From NCBI GenBank assembly GCA_003164925.1, contig PLRV01000045.1, forward strand, positions 1 through 64,000: DNA of 64,000 nucleotides, read 5' to 3'. The first letter of the stretch is position 1. Every line of letters begins with the position of its first letter. Shown here piece by piece: positions 25,956 through 34,457 of the stretch. Below the pieces are notes generated by a model. That model saw only the letters and a program-made list of their open reading frames with translations, was not told the DNA's origin and ran no database searches. A program made the position numbers and the translations under genes. This stretch comes from Caulobacteraceae bacterium (GTDB taxonomy: Bacteria > Pseudomonadota > Alphaproteobacteria > Caulobacterales > Caulobacteraceae).

Positions 25956-27305
25956 TTGAACACCCGGTCCTGGTTTAAAAGGCCCCGCACTCTTGCGCCT
26001 CTGATCCTCAGCGGGCTGCTGCTTTTCTCTCCTTCCGCCAAGGGCGCCGACAGCGCGGTGACTGTGCAAGCCGGCCCGGCCGCTGGCGATCTGGTCTGCC
26101 CCGACTCTCCCGCCAAACCACCCCATCCGCCTGAAGCCGATCTTGGGCAAATACCGACATCGGTTGAGCTTGGGGCCCTGGCCCGTCCGGTGGTGCGCGA
26201 ACAGCCGGTGATCGACCCATCGGTCATTCCCGGCTTCGTCTTGGACGACGCTTCGGGGCCTCGCCCGCGCCGCATCGCGGTCTGGGGCGACAGCCATGCC
26301 GCGGCCGGCCCCTTCATGCCCACCGTGGTTGAACGGCTGCAAAGCCACGGGGTCACGGTGGCGACGCGGTTTCTGGCGCCATCCATGGGGCGCGCCAATG
26401 TGCGCCTGCCCGCCCTGCACGCCTACTGCATAGGGCCCGGCTGGTCGACGGAGCTCGCCTACACCGCGCGCGATCCGCTGCAGGTCGGGCCGGGGTTGAT
26501 GAACCGCATCGCTGAAGCAGGGCCGGACAGCTACCTATGGCTCGACCTGCGCGGCGCTGATCGACAGGCGATCGTTCGCCAGGTTCAGGTCGTGTATCGG
26601 ACTCCGGAAGGGGCGAGGCTGGAGGTTTCGGTCAATGACGGCCCCGAGCAGGAGGCCTCGCTGCCCGCCGGTCCAGATAGCCAAACCCTGTCGATCCGCC
26701 CAACCACTTCGATCAGCACGCTGAAACTGCGCATAAGCCAGGGCCGGATCGTGTTGCACGGCTTCATCCTGGACTATCTGCATCCGCCCCTGGTCACCTT
26801 CGACGTGTTTGGCGTGCCCTCGGCGACGGCGCAGGGCTGGGCGAATCTGGACCCGGCCTATCTCAAGCGGTCGCTGCACGGTGAAGACTACGACGCTGTG
26901 GCGCTGGAGTACGGCGCCAATGAGGGCAGCGACCTTCATTTCGATCCCGACCGGTATGCGGCCGGTCTTACCGCCGCCATGCAGAACCTGCGCCAGGCTT
27001 TTCCCAAGGCGACCTGCCTTCTGATCGGGCCGCCTGACCGCGGCGTGCTGGTGAGACGGCGCGGGGAGCCGCTCGATCTGCTGAGCTATTCCAGGAATGT
27101 TCAACGTATCGAGGCGGCGCAGTCCCAGATCGGCGCCCGCTTCGGCTGCGCCCATTGGAACTGGCAGGCCCTGATGGGCGGCGAGGGAGGCAGTTATGGC
27201 TGGGCCCGGCGCGAGCCGCCCCTCATGGGCCCCGATCTGACGCACCTGACCCCCTCAGGCTACAAGCTGACGGGCGAGGCCTTGGCCCACAGTCTCGGCT
27301 TCTGA
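25956..27305 (+). CDS. Periplasmic SGNH/GDSL-like hydrolase or acyltransferase
   Basis: A 449-residue exported protein with a signal peptide (LAPLILSGLLLFSPSAKGAD). The SGNH catalytic block I, VWGDSHAAA, is at about 109-117. The C-terminal DLTHLTPSGYKL supplies the Asp and His of block V. A beta-rich middle (about 190-290) may be a carbohydrate-binding insert. The proposed start is TTG, 5 bases after the upstream stop; the next ATG would remove the signal peptide and the catalytic Ser block. The likely role, from context, is acetyl transfer to or removal from an envelope polysaccharide. Confidence 0.75.
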   Translation: MNTRSWFKRPRTLAPLILSGLLLFSPSAKGADSAVTVQAGPAAGDLVCPDSPAKPPHPPEADLGQIPTSVELGALARPVVREQPVIDPSVIPGFVLDDASGPRPRRIAVWGDSHAAAGPFMPTVVERLQSHGVTVATRFLAPSMGRANVRLPALHAYCIGPGWSTELAYTARDPLQVGPGLMNRIAEAGPDSYLWLDLRGADRQAIVRQVQVVYRTPEGARLEVSVNDGPEQEASLPAGPDSQTLSIRPTTSISTLKLRISQGRIVLHGFILDYLHPPLVTFDVFGVPSATAQGWANLDPAYLKRSLHGEDYDAVALEYGANEGSDLHFDPDRYAAGLTAAMQNLRQAFPKATCLLIGPPDRGVLVRRRGEPLDLLSYSRNVQRIEAAQSQIGARFGCAHWNWQALMGGEGGSYGWARREPPLMGPDLTHLTPSGYKLTGEALAHSLGF

Positions 27306-27310
27306 ACCGC

Positions 27311-28246
27311 TCAGCCGACGGGATCGTTCGTTCCCATGCTGCGCCGCTGGGCCGCCCAGGCGCGGGCGACCTCGGCGCGGATCGCGCTGCAAACCGGTGC
27401 GGCGATGCGCAGATAGCCGGGCATGGTCATGTGGATGCCGTCCCTGGCCCGCATCAGCCGGGGGCGCGCGCCGCCGTCGCTGAGATGGTCGCTATAGTCG
27501 CCGCGTTCGTCGACGGTGACCGGCAGGGTGGGCGTGAACGAGATCCCGAGCGCGCGGGCGTGAGCGTCGTAGATCGCATTGAGCCACTGGGCTTTCTGAT
27601 CGTAGCCGGGCTTGCGCATCTTAGGCAGGCCCACCCAATAGACCACAGCGCCCTGTTGGCGCAAAAGGCCGACCAGGGCGTCGATCCTGCGTTCGTAGAT
27701 GATGCGCCAGCTCGGGCTGGCGAAGGCGTAGGCCTGGCCGCTGTCCAGGATGGCTTGCTCGTCGTTCGCGCCCACCATCACCACGGCGATGTCGATCTTG
27801 CGCCTGGCGAGCTGAGAGGCCGTTTCGGCCTGAACGTCGACATAGTCGTAACGGGCCAGGCCCGTGGCCGCCCGGCTGAAGCGGACGACTTCATAGGCGC
27901 GGCCGTCTCGCAGCTGGCGATAGAGGCCCGCCCAGAGGCCGTCGCCCATGGAGTCGCCGAAAACGCCGATGATGATCGGGCGCCCGACAGGAAGATGAAG
28001 CGCCTGGGCGGAAAGCGCGGAGGGTGTGGCAGAGGAGCCCCGCCCGGACTCCGACGTGGCCGCGGCAGGCGTGGGGGCGATGACGGACTTCAGCCCTTCG
28101 GGGATGGGCCAGGCCAGAACCACCGCCCCGACGCCCAGGACCGCCGCGAGCAGAACGCCGAGGATGACGACCGACACATGGCCCGCAACCGACCGACGCG
28201 TCGGCGAACCCGTGACGACCTTCCCGGCGCCGGACCTGTCTGTCAC
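27311..28246 (-). CDS. DUF459-type SGNH/GDSL hydrolase
   Basis: A 311-residue protein with one N-terminal transmembrane anchor (VSVVILGVLLAAVLGVGAVV). A Ser/Ala linker precedes a periplasmic SGNH domain with IGVFGDSMGDGLWAGL (GDSM at 97-100), VVMVGANDEQ and RDGIHMTMPGY. That is the DUF459 pattern. The start is GTG with a GGGGGG run about 9 bases upstream. It converges on the preceding SGNH gene with 5 bases between stops. Confidence 0.82.
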   Translation of the reverse strand: MTDRSGAGKVVTGSPTRRSVAGHVSVVILGVLLAAVLGVGAVVLAWPIPEGLKSVIAPTPAAATSESGRGSSATPSALSAQALHLPVGRPIIIGVFGDSMGDGLWAGLYRQLRDGRAYEVVRFSRAATGLARYDYVDVQAETASQLARRKIDIAVVMVGANDEQAILDSGQAYAFASPSWRIIYERRIDALVGLLRQQGAVVYWVGLPKMRKPGYDQKAQWLNAIYDAHARALGISFTPTLPVTVDERGDYSDHLSDGGARPRLMRARDGIHMTMPGYLRIAAPVCSAIRAEVARAWAAQRRSMGTNDPVG

Positions 28247-28310
28247 GCGAATTGAACCCCCCGCATCCCGTTGTCAGAACATCGAATTGCGGAATAAAGC
28301 GCAAGGCCGG

Positions 28311-29201
28311 TCAACGACTGCGGGAAACGACCGGCACGATTGGGTCCGAACTCGCGACGGGCCATAGGCCGATCAGGGCGCCGGGCGCCGTCGCCGCCCG
28401 CTCGCCTGCGCCCGGCGCAGGGACGAGCTGGACGAAACGGTAACCCCGCTCTTCCAGAGCGGTGATCAGGTTGGACAGGACCTCAGCCGTATGAGCCCGC
28501 GTGTCATGCAGGATCAGAACGCCGCCGTGGGATAGGGCCGCATTGCTGATTGCGCGGCGCTGCACCTCGGCGGCGTCGATGCGCAACCAGTCGTCAGCGC
28601 CCAGGTCGGCGCCGATCACGGCGATTTGCCTCTGGCCGAGCCATTCGCGCAATACCCGGTTGTCGTTGAGCCCCGGAAAGCGAAAGAAGGGCGCCAGCTG
28701 AGCGCGATCCGTTTCCGGCGCGCCCGAGAGGCTGTCCTGCACCGCCCGAAACCCGCGGACGATCTCACGCTCGGCCGCCGCCTGGTCCAGCCGGCGCAGA
28801 TTGTCCGGATGGCTCCAGGTGTGCGAGCCGATGACGTGGCCGGCGGCCGCCTCGGCGCGCACCAGGTCGGGTCGGGCCGCCGCGTACGATCCGACCAGGA
28901 AGAATGTCGCCTTGATGCAATGTTGCGCCAGCACCCGCAGCACCTTGGGCGTCGTCGTGGGGTTAGGGCCGTCATCAAAGGTCAGCGCGATGTCCTTTGG
29001 GCCCAGCCCCGGCAAGCGGCGATACTGCAGGCTGCCGAAGGACGCGGCCAGTCCATCCGGGGTCGGATAGGCATCGAGCTGGACAACCGGATTGTTGGCC
29101 GGCGCCAGCGGATCGCCGGGACAGGCGGATTCCGTCGCCGCCTGCGCCCAGCCAGCAGTCATCACGGCGAAAACCGCCGTGGCGAAAAGAGCAAACCGCA
29201 C
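28311..29201 (-). CDS. Polysaccharide deacetylase (NodB homology)
   Basis: Exported metal-dependent carbohydrate esterase 4 family protein, 296 residues. It has a signal peptide (RFALFATAVFAVMTAGWAQA). The motifs are TFDDGP (74-79), metal ligands H127 and H131 in GSHTWSH, RFPG (174-177), and a late LILHD block. The GTG at 29201 is chosen because GGGGGGAAGG lies 5 bases upstream and the signal peptide begins right there; the frame remains open further upstream without such a site. It likely deacetylates the same class of glycan modified by the neighbouring acyltransferase/SGNH proteins. Confidence 0.9.
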   Translation of the reverse strand: MRFALFATAVFAVMTAGWAQAATESACPGDPLAPANNPVVQLDAYPTPDGLAASFGSLQYRRLPGLGPKDIALTFDDGPNPTTTPKVLRVLAQHCIKATFFLVGSYAAARPDLVRAEAAAGHVIGSHTWSHPDNLRRLDQAAAEREIVRGFRAVQDSLSGAPETDRAQLAPFFRFPGLNDNRVLREWLGQRQIAVIGADLGADDWLRIDAAEVQRRAISNAALSHGGVLILHDTRAHTAEVLSNLITALEERGYRFVQLVPAPGAGERAATAPGALIGLWPVASSDPIVPVVSRSR

Positions 29202-29404
29202 GAACCTTCCCCCCGATCCCGACTGTACGCCGGGCTGGCTGCGGCATCGCAGCCGCAAGCTCCACCGTGCAAACTGCAGCGGAAAGCGGCAGGACACCAG
29301 TGGCTAAAGCTAAGGCTGCTGTCGCTTATCCAATAGATCCGGCTGAGGTGGGTCCGCGCAATCCAAACCGGTCAGCCTTTCATCGACCTCCTGGGACCTC
29401 ACGC

Positions 29405-29815
29405 CTACCGCGCCTGCGCCTGTCGCAGGCCCAGTTCGTCCAGGTCCGCGGTCTCGCGCCTCGCGGCTTCCCTGAGTTGTTCGAGGCGGGCCATTTCGGC
29501 CACCTGCTCGAACTTCTTAAGCTCCTCGAAGGCCACGGCGAGCGCCTCGCGAGCGCCGTCTTCCTCCGCCTTGGCCGCCTCAATGTCGGCCAGCGCCTTG
29601 TCCCGCCGGGCGCGCCAGCCGCGCAGGAAGGCGATGCGGTAGAACCCCGCCTCCGGGTCGCGAGCCGCATAGGCGTCTTCAGCCTCGGCCTCGGCCTCCA
29701 GCATGAGCAGCTTCATCTCCGCCGCCGTGCGCGCCTCCACCAGCACCGCCAGGCGCTTCTGCAGGGTCTCCACCTGGTGGTTGGAGAGGCGGATTAGGGA
29801 ATTGGCCCACTTCAT
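29405..29815 (-). CDS. fliJ: Flagellar export chaperone FliJ
   Basis: A 136-residue, almost entirely helical protein with an N-terminal SLIRLSNHQVETLQKRLAVL and long Ala/Glu/Lys-rich coiled-coil arms, as in FliJ, which links the FliI ATPase to FlhA. Sequence alone is low-information; the 3-base gap to fliI on the same strand makes the call secure. Confidence 0.88.
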   Translation of the reverse strand: MKWANSLIRLSNHQVETLQKRLAVLVEARTAAEMKLLMLEAEAEAEDAYAARDPEAGFYRIAFLRGWRARRDKALADIEAAKAEEDGAREALAVAFEELKKFEQVAEMARLEQLREAARRETADLDELGLRQAQAR

Positions 29816-29818
29816 CCC

Positions 29819-31153
29819 TTAGTCTCCCGCAAGGATGGCCGCGAGGTCGGCGAACCCGCGTTCCAGACTGGTCTGCTCATCCTTATCTTGACGTAAAAAC
29901 GCCTCCAGCGCCGGATTGAGGCGGATCGCCCGGTCGATCAGGGGATCGGCGCCGGACCGGTAGGCGCCGATACGGATCAGCTCTTCCATATTGGCGTAGG
30001 CCGCCATCACCTGGCGGGCCTCGGCCGCGATCGGGCGCTCCTGCGGAGTCTGGCAGCCTGGCAGGGTGCGCGAGATGGACCGCAGCACATTGATCGCCGG
30101 AAAGCGACCACGCTCGGCGATGGCGCGCTCCATGACGATATGGCCGTCGAGAATCCCGCGCACCGCATCGGCGATCGGCTCGTTGTGGTCGTCGCCGTCC
30201 ACCAGCACGGTGAACAGGCCTGTGATGGGCCCCGCCTCCGTCCCGTCCGGCCGCATGGGACCCGGTCCGGCGCGCTCCAAAAGCTTGGGCAGTTCGGTGA
30301 ACACGGTGGGGGTGTAGCCCTTAGTGGTGGGCGGCTCGCCTGCGGCCAGGCCGATCTCGCGCTGGGCCATGGCGAAACGCGTGACGCTGTCCATCAGGCA
30401 CAACACTTCCTGGTCCTGGTCGCGCAGATATTCGGCGATGGCCAGCGTCATGTAGGCCGCCTGGCGCCGCTTCAAAGCCGGCTCGTCAGAGGTGGCCACC
30501 ACCACGATCGCGCGTTTGAGCCCTTCCTCGCCCAGGGTCTCCTCGATGAACTCGCGCACCTCGCGGCCCCGCTCGCCGATCAGGCCCACCACCACCGCGT
30601 CGCAGGTCGCGCCCCTGGCCAGCATGGAAAGCAAGACCGACTTGCCCACGCCTGAGCCGGCGAACACGCCCAGGCGTTGGCCGCGGCAGCAGGTCGTGAA
30701 GGCGTTCATGGCCCGCACGCCGAGATCCAACCGCGCGCCCACCCGGCCGCGTCCGTGCGCCGGCGGCGGGGCGCTCCTGAGCAGATAGGCCGCCGGGCCC
30801 TGCGGCAAGGGACCCTTGCCATCGATGGGCTCGCCGAACGCGTCGACGATGCGGCCCAGCCAGCCCAGCGTGGGACGGACGACCGCCCCTTCGGGCATGA
30901 TGCGGATCTCCGCCCCCGGCGCCACGCCCTCCAGCGGCCCGAAGGGCATGAGCAGAGCCCGGTTGTCGCGAAAGCCGACCACCTCGGCCGGCAGGGCTTT
31001 AAGGCCGCCCCGACGCACCACTTCCGCCCGCGCGCCCACAGCCAGCCGCGTCAGACTGCCGCGCGCTTCAATAAGCAGGCCGTTTACCGCCGCCACGCTG
31101 CCGGAAACCGTCAGGGGATCGATCCGCTCGATGGCGTTCAGCAAGTTCTGCAC
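29819..31153 (-). CDS. fliI: Flagellum-specific ATPase FliI
   Basis: ATPase of the flagellar type III export system. The Walker A sequence GSGVGKS is at 166-172 (in [20 protein letters not shown]). [30 protein letters not shown] and the Walker B strand ([20 protein letters not shown]) follow, all characteristic of the FliI/YscN family. The GTG at 31153 gives 444 residues and has GAGGG/GGGG just upstream. An in-frame GTG at 31183 would add ten Arg/Gly-rich residues and has no ribosome-binding site. The fliI-fliJ pair is divergent from ctrA. Confidence 0.95.
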   Translation of the reverse strand: MQNLLNAIERIDPLTVSGSVAAVNGLLIEARGSLTRLAVGARAEVVRRGGLKALPAEVVGFRDNRALLMPFGPLEGVAPGAEIRIMPEGAVVRPTLGWLGRIVDAFGEPIDGKGPLPQGPAAYLLRSAPPPAHGRGRVGARLDLGVRAMNAFTTCCRGQRLGVFAGSGVGKSVLLSMLARGATCDAVVVGLIGERGREVREFIEETLGEEGLKRAIVVVATSDEPALKRRQAAYMTLAIAEYLRDQDQEVLCLMDSVTRFAMAQREIGLAAGEPPTTKGYTPTVFTELPKLLERAGPGPMRPDGTEAGPITGLFTVLVDGDDHNEPIADAVRGILDGHIVMERAIAERGRFPAINVLRSISRTLPGCQTPQERPIAAEARQVMAAYANMEELIRIGAYRSGADPLIDRAIRLNPALEAFLRQDKDEQTSLERGFADLAAILAGD

Positions 31154-31342
31154 GGACCCCGACCCTCTTGGCCCGCGGCGCACGCGCGGGAAAAACTCAA
31201 TAGCTGCATGCGGTTAGCGCTGCCGAAGCAGAGCACGACCGCCGCCTCGATACGCTGAGCCAACATGGTTAATTTTTTTCTTCACAGCGGCCAACGCGGC
31301 GCTTGCCCTCGATTGGCAAATCGCCCTAACCAGTTATTCAGA

Positions 31343-31380
31343 TTAACCAAGTTTAAATTAACTACCCCACACAGTGAGTC
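31343..31380 (+). promoter_or_regulatory. ctrA promoter region: TTAA cluster and GANTC site
   Basis: Three TTAA half-sites lie at 31343, 31353 and 31358, and a GAGTC (GANTC, CcrM target) at 31376-31380, about 60 bases before the ctrA start. The first two TTAA are spaced by 6 bases, not the usual 7. The layout recalls the autoregulated, methylation-sensitive ctrA promoter of Caulobacter. The 31184-31438 gap holds nothing else recognisable. Confidence 0.55.
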
Positions 31381-31438
31381 CGATTTCGGGCGTGGGAAAA
31401 CGTTCCGTTTGGCGACCGCCTCGTGCGGGGAGGGGCAG

Positions 31439-32134
31439 ATGCGCGTACTGTTGATAGAAGACGACAGCGCAACCGCGCAAAGCATCGAGTTGATGCTTAA
31501 GTCGGAAGGTTTCAACGTCTATACGACGGACCTTGGGGAAGAAGGGGTCGATCTGGGTAAGATCTACGATTACGATCTGATCCTTTTAGATCTTAACCTG
31601 CCCGACATGTCGGGGATGGACGTGCTGCGGCAACTTCGGGTGGGCAAGATCAACACTCCGGTGATGATCCTGTCCGGCAGCTCGGAAATCGACACCAAGG
31701 TTAAGACGCTCGGCGGCGGCGCCGACGACTATATGACCAAGCCCTTTCACAAGGACGAATTGATCGCCCGCATTCACGCGGTGGTGCGTCGGTCCAAGGG
31801 CCACGCCCAATCGGTGATCAAGACGGGCGATATCATCGTCAACCTCGACGCCAAAACGGTGGAGGTGAATGGCTCGCGCGTGCATCTGACCGGCAAGGAA
31901 TATCAGATGCTGGAGCTGCTTTCCCTGCGTAAGGGCACCACCCTGACCAAGGAAATGTTCCTCAACCACCTGTATGGCGGGATGGACGAGCCCGAACTGA
32001 AGATCATCGACGTGTTCATCTGCAAGCTGCGCAAGAAGCTGGCCTCGGCCGCCGGCGGCCTGCACCACATCGAGACCGTCTGGGGCCGCGGCTATGTCCT
32101 GCGCGACCCGCAGGAAGGCTCCGTCGCGGCCTGA
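31439..32134 (+). CDS. ctrA: Cell-cycle master regulator CtrA
   Basis: OmpR-type response regulator controlling the cell cycle, flagella, pili and replication initiation. The 231-residue protein, the same length as Caulobacter CtrA, has the acidic pair ED-D at 7-9, phospho-acceptor D51 (LLDLNLP), TKPF with the conserved Lys, and a winged-helix domain from about 125 ([29 protein letters not shown] recognition region; [10 protein letters not shown]). The protein ends in Ala-Ala, matching the ClpXP-recognised tail. The ATG at 31439 has GGGGAGGGG just upstream; the frame is open further upstream but not CtrA-like. Confidence 0.98.
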   Translation: MRVLLIEDDSATAQSIELMLKSEGFNVYTTDLGEEGVDLGKIYDYDLILLDLNLPDMSGMDVLRQLRVGKINTPVMILSGSSEIDTKVKTLGGGADDYMTKPFHKDELIARIHAVVRRSKGHAQSVIKTGDIIVNLDAKTVEVNGSRVHLTGKEYQMLELLSLRKGTTLTKEMFLNHLYGGMDEPELKIIDVFICKLRKKLASAAGGLHHIETVWGRGYVLRDPQEGSVAA

Positions 32135-32158
32135 CTACGCCACGATCACATGCAGAAG

Positions 32159-32189
32159 CGCCCGCCCCTAAAAACGGCGGGCGTTTTTT
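32159..32189 (+). terminator. Intrinsic terminator of ctrA
   Basis: The stem CGCCCGCC/GGCGGGCG has a 9-base loop and is followed by TTTTTT. It is a good rho-independent terminator 25 bases after the ctrA stop. Confidence 0.9.
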
Positions 32190-32416
32190 ATTTGCGCCGC
32201 CCCAGACCGGCGGCCCGTCGTCGAACTCACGCTTCGTTCCAGGCCGGGCAGCGATAAGGCCCGCCCATCTTGGCGAATTGCAGCCGGATCGGTGGCCAAT
32301 TGCGCTCAATTGTCGCTAGCACTACGGCTGCTGCTTCAAACACATTTGAGCTTAGTTGCGCGCACACTTAGCAAGCCCTCCGCCCACCCCCTAAACATAG
32401 CGGTCTTGTCACAGAT

Positions 32417-32432
32417 TTTACTTGCGTTTAAC
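32417..32432 (+). promoter_or_regulatory. CtrA-like box upstream of the M23 peptidase gene
   Basis: TTTACTTGCGTTTAAC fits TTAA-N7-TTAAC with one mismatch in the first half. It lies about 85 bases before the peptidase start, within a 327-base gap (32190-32516) that otherwise shows nothing clear. CtrA control of this gene is inferred. Confidence 0.5.
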
Positions 32433-32516
32433 CAAATGGGCTGGCCATGGTCGGCCTTCTTCGCGCCGGTTCAGACGTCGCCTCGGCCCGTGTGCTAGCG
32501 TTCCTTCGGGGGTAGA

Positions 32517-33857
32517 ATGCAAGAATTCGATCCGCGTCAGCCGGCCTTGCGCCTTGCGCCGCGCTTGCTCGTGGTCCTCGCCGGTTGCAGCGCGCTCGCC
32601 ATGGCCTGGCAGATGACGAGCCGCAATCATAGCGCGGCGCCCGCGACCGGGGCGCTGGATTCCTCGACCCTGTCCGACATCGAACGGCAGGCCTTCGCCC
32701 AGGCCGAGACCCAGCCGGGCTTTGCCCAGCCGATCAGCATCATGATCAAGGTCGCGCCGGGCGAAACCTTCGAATCGGCGGTGCGCCGCACCGGCGTCGG
32801 CCAAGACGAGGCCCAGCAGGCGGTGCGCGCCCTGGGCCAGGCGTTCGACACGGTCAACATCAAGGCCGGGCTGGCGTTCGAGGCGGCTATCGCCCGCCCG
32901 CGCGGCGCCAACGGTCCCGCGCGTCTGTTGGGCCTGTCGATGCGCACCGGTCCGGCCAGCGCCGTGACCTTGGCGCGCACCTTTGACGGCGCCCTGCATC
33001 TTCGCCAAATGGACGAAAAGGTCAGCGCCCAGACAGTCGTCGCCCAAGGGGAACTGCAGGGCTCGCTCTATGTGTCGGCCCAGAAGGCCGGCGCCACGCC
33101 GGAGTTGACGGCCCAGGTGGTGAAGCTGTTCTCCCACAAGCTGGACTTCAGCCGCGACATCCACCCTGGCGACAAATTCCAACTGGTGTTCGACCGCCAG
33201 GTGACCGAAAGCGGGCGTACGGTGCAAGCGGGGAACCTGCTCTACGCCGAGATCAACGCCAAAGGCGGAGCCAACCGCTTCTACCGCTTCAAACCCTCCG
33301 GTACGGCCGAAGCCGATTATTTCGACGAACTGGGCAAGAACATCCGGGGCTTCCTGCTGCGCACCCCGTTGGACGGCGCCCGCGTCACCTCGAGCTTCGG
33401 CATGCGCCTGCATCCGATCCTAGGCTTCTCGCGCATGCACGCGGGCATCGATTTCGGGGCTCCGGTCGGCACGCCGGTCTTCGCCGCGGGCGACGGCGTG
33501 GTGGAGAAGGCGCAATGGGCGGGCGGTTATGGCCGCTGGCTGCAGATTCGCCACAACGCCGAGTTCGAGACCGGCTACGGCCATCTGTCCGGTTGGGCCG
33601 TAAAGCCCGGCCAGCATGTGCGTCAGGGTCAGGTAGTGGCCTATGTCGGCTCAACCGGCATGTCGACCGGGCCGCATCTTCACTATGAAATCATCGACCA
33701 CGGCGTGAAGGTGAATCCCGCTGGGGTCAAGGCGCCATCCGGCACGGTCCTCGCCGGAAAGGATCTTAGCGCATTCAAAGCCGAGAAAGCCCACATCGAC
33801 AGCCTGATCGCTCAACAGCCCAAGACCCTGGCCCTGCGCCAAAGCGAACTGGGCTAA
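32517..33857 (+). CDS. M23 (LytM-type) peptidoglycan endopeptidase
   Basis: A 446-residue envelope protein with an N-terminal hydrophobic segment (LLVVLAGCSALAMAW) that anchors or exports it. A large N-terminal region of OapA/DipM-type fold follows (VAPGETFESAVRRTGVGQD). The C-terminal LytM domain is at about 285-405 and carries the Zn ligands in MHAGIDFGAP, YGHLSGW and GPHLHYEI. All catalytic positions are present, so the enzyme is probably active on peptide cross-links. It lies downstream of ctrA in the same direction but has its own upstream region after the ctrA terminator. Confidence 0.9.
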   Translation: MQEFDPRQPALRLAPRLLVVLAGCSALAMAWQMTSRNHSAAPATGALDSSTLSDIERQAFAQAETQPGFAQPISIMIKVAPGETFESAVRRTGVGQDEAQQAVRALGQAFDTVNIKAGLAFEAAIARPRGANGPARLLGLSMRTGPASAVTLARTFDGALHLRQMDEKVSAQTVVAQGELQGSLYVSAQKAGATPELTAQVVKLFSHKLDFSRDIHPGDKFQLVFDRQVTESGRTVQAGNLLYAEINAKGGANRFYRFKPSGTAEADYFDELGKNIRGFLLRTPLDGARVTSSFGMRLHPILGFSRMHAGIDFGAPVGTPVFAAGDGVVEKAQWAGGYGRWLQIRHNAEFETGYGHLSGWAVKPGQHVRQGQVVAYVGSTGMSTGPHLHYEIIDHGVKVNPAGVKAPSGTVLAGKDLSAFKAEKAHIDSLIAQQPKTLALRQSELG

Positions 33858-33870
33858 AGCCGTCCGGCTC

Positions 33871-33975
33871 CTAGAGCACGATGGGTTTAGGCGGAATCGC
33901 CTAAACGCTGAATCGTGCTCTAGATTCAAATATGTAGAGCCGGATTCAGACTTCGAGAGAAGCCATCCGGCGCTA
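33871..33975 (+). repeat. Palindromic intergenic element, copy 1
   Basis: The left half is a nested hairpin: TAGAGCACGAT pairs with ATCGTGCTCTA, and an inner GTTTAGGCG pairs with CGCCTAAAC. The right half (AGATTCAAATATGTAGAGCC to the CGCTAG end) forms a second hairpin around GCCGGAT/ATCCGGC. Closely related copies occur at 52705 and, more diverged, at 41041. It lies 14 bases after the M23 stop and may act as terminator. The following 33976-34123 stretch has a small CATCCCG/CGGGATG hairpin and no gene. Confidence 0.8.
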
Positions 33976-34139
33976 GCGGAGGGCGCGCGGCTGCGCGTCC
34001 ATCCCGGGCTTCGGGATGCTGCTCATATTTTCATCATCTGCAAAATTGCCGCCGGCCGTACAAAGGTTTGTGACTTTGCGGCGCGCAGGACGCTGCCTAC
34101 ATAGAGGGTGTCGTTCAACCATTGAAAGGAGGTGACCCA

Positions 34140-34208
34140 GTGTCTCATAGTTTCATCCGCAAGGCGGAAATCGTGACCTGGACCTCCGCTTACGGGGTCC
34201 GCGCCTAG
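34140..34208 (+). CDS. 22-residue small ORF with extended Shine-Dalgarno
   Basis: GTG start, 22 codons, TAG stop; the peptide begins MSHSFIRKAEIV and ends TSAYGVRA. The preceding GAAAGGAGGTGACCCAG is complementary to the 3' end of 16S rRNA at all but one of about 17 positions, with 7 bases between GGAGG and the GTG. That is far stronger than any other ribosome-binding site in the window. A possible promoter (TTGCGG, 16 bases, TACATA) sits about 40 bases upstream, and a hairpin follows at 34252. I do not recognise the peptide. It could be a functional microprotein or a leader peptide. Confidence 0.6.
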   Translation: MSHSFIRKAEIVTWTSAYGVRA

Positions 34209-34251
34209 TCTCCCGGGCAGGTCGCGAGGCCGCGCTGCGGTCCTGACTATG

Positions 34252-34283
34252 GAAAGGCCGTCCTGGCGACAGGGCGGCCTTTC
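34252..34283 (+). terminator. Hairpin after the 22-codon ORF
   Basis: GAAAGGCCGTCCT pairs with AGGGCGGCCTTTC across a GGCGAC loop, a 13-bp stem with one G-T pair. No T-run follows, so termination is uncertain. It separates the small ORF from the TadG-like gene by about 170 bases. Confidence 0.55.
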
Positions 34284-34457
34284 GCATTGACGCGGCGGCT
34301 CATGCGACCGTGGGTCGCTGCCCAAAGCCGCCAAAAACCATGCCGTTTAAGGGAGTTGCAACCACAGACGCCGATAGTGCCCACAGAACCGTGCTTAGGG
34401 TTGCGTTTCAGGTCCGGCTGAAACGCGCCGTTGTGAAAGCGCGGACGAGGCGTGGAT

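Noticed and set aside
34124..34140. Possible fragment of a 16S rRNA gene
   Set aside because: The match is to the complement of the 16S 3' tail over only 17 bases and is placed correctly to be a Shine-Dalgarno; no further rRNA sequence surrounds it.
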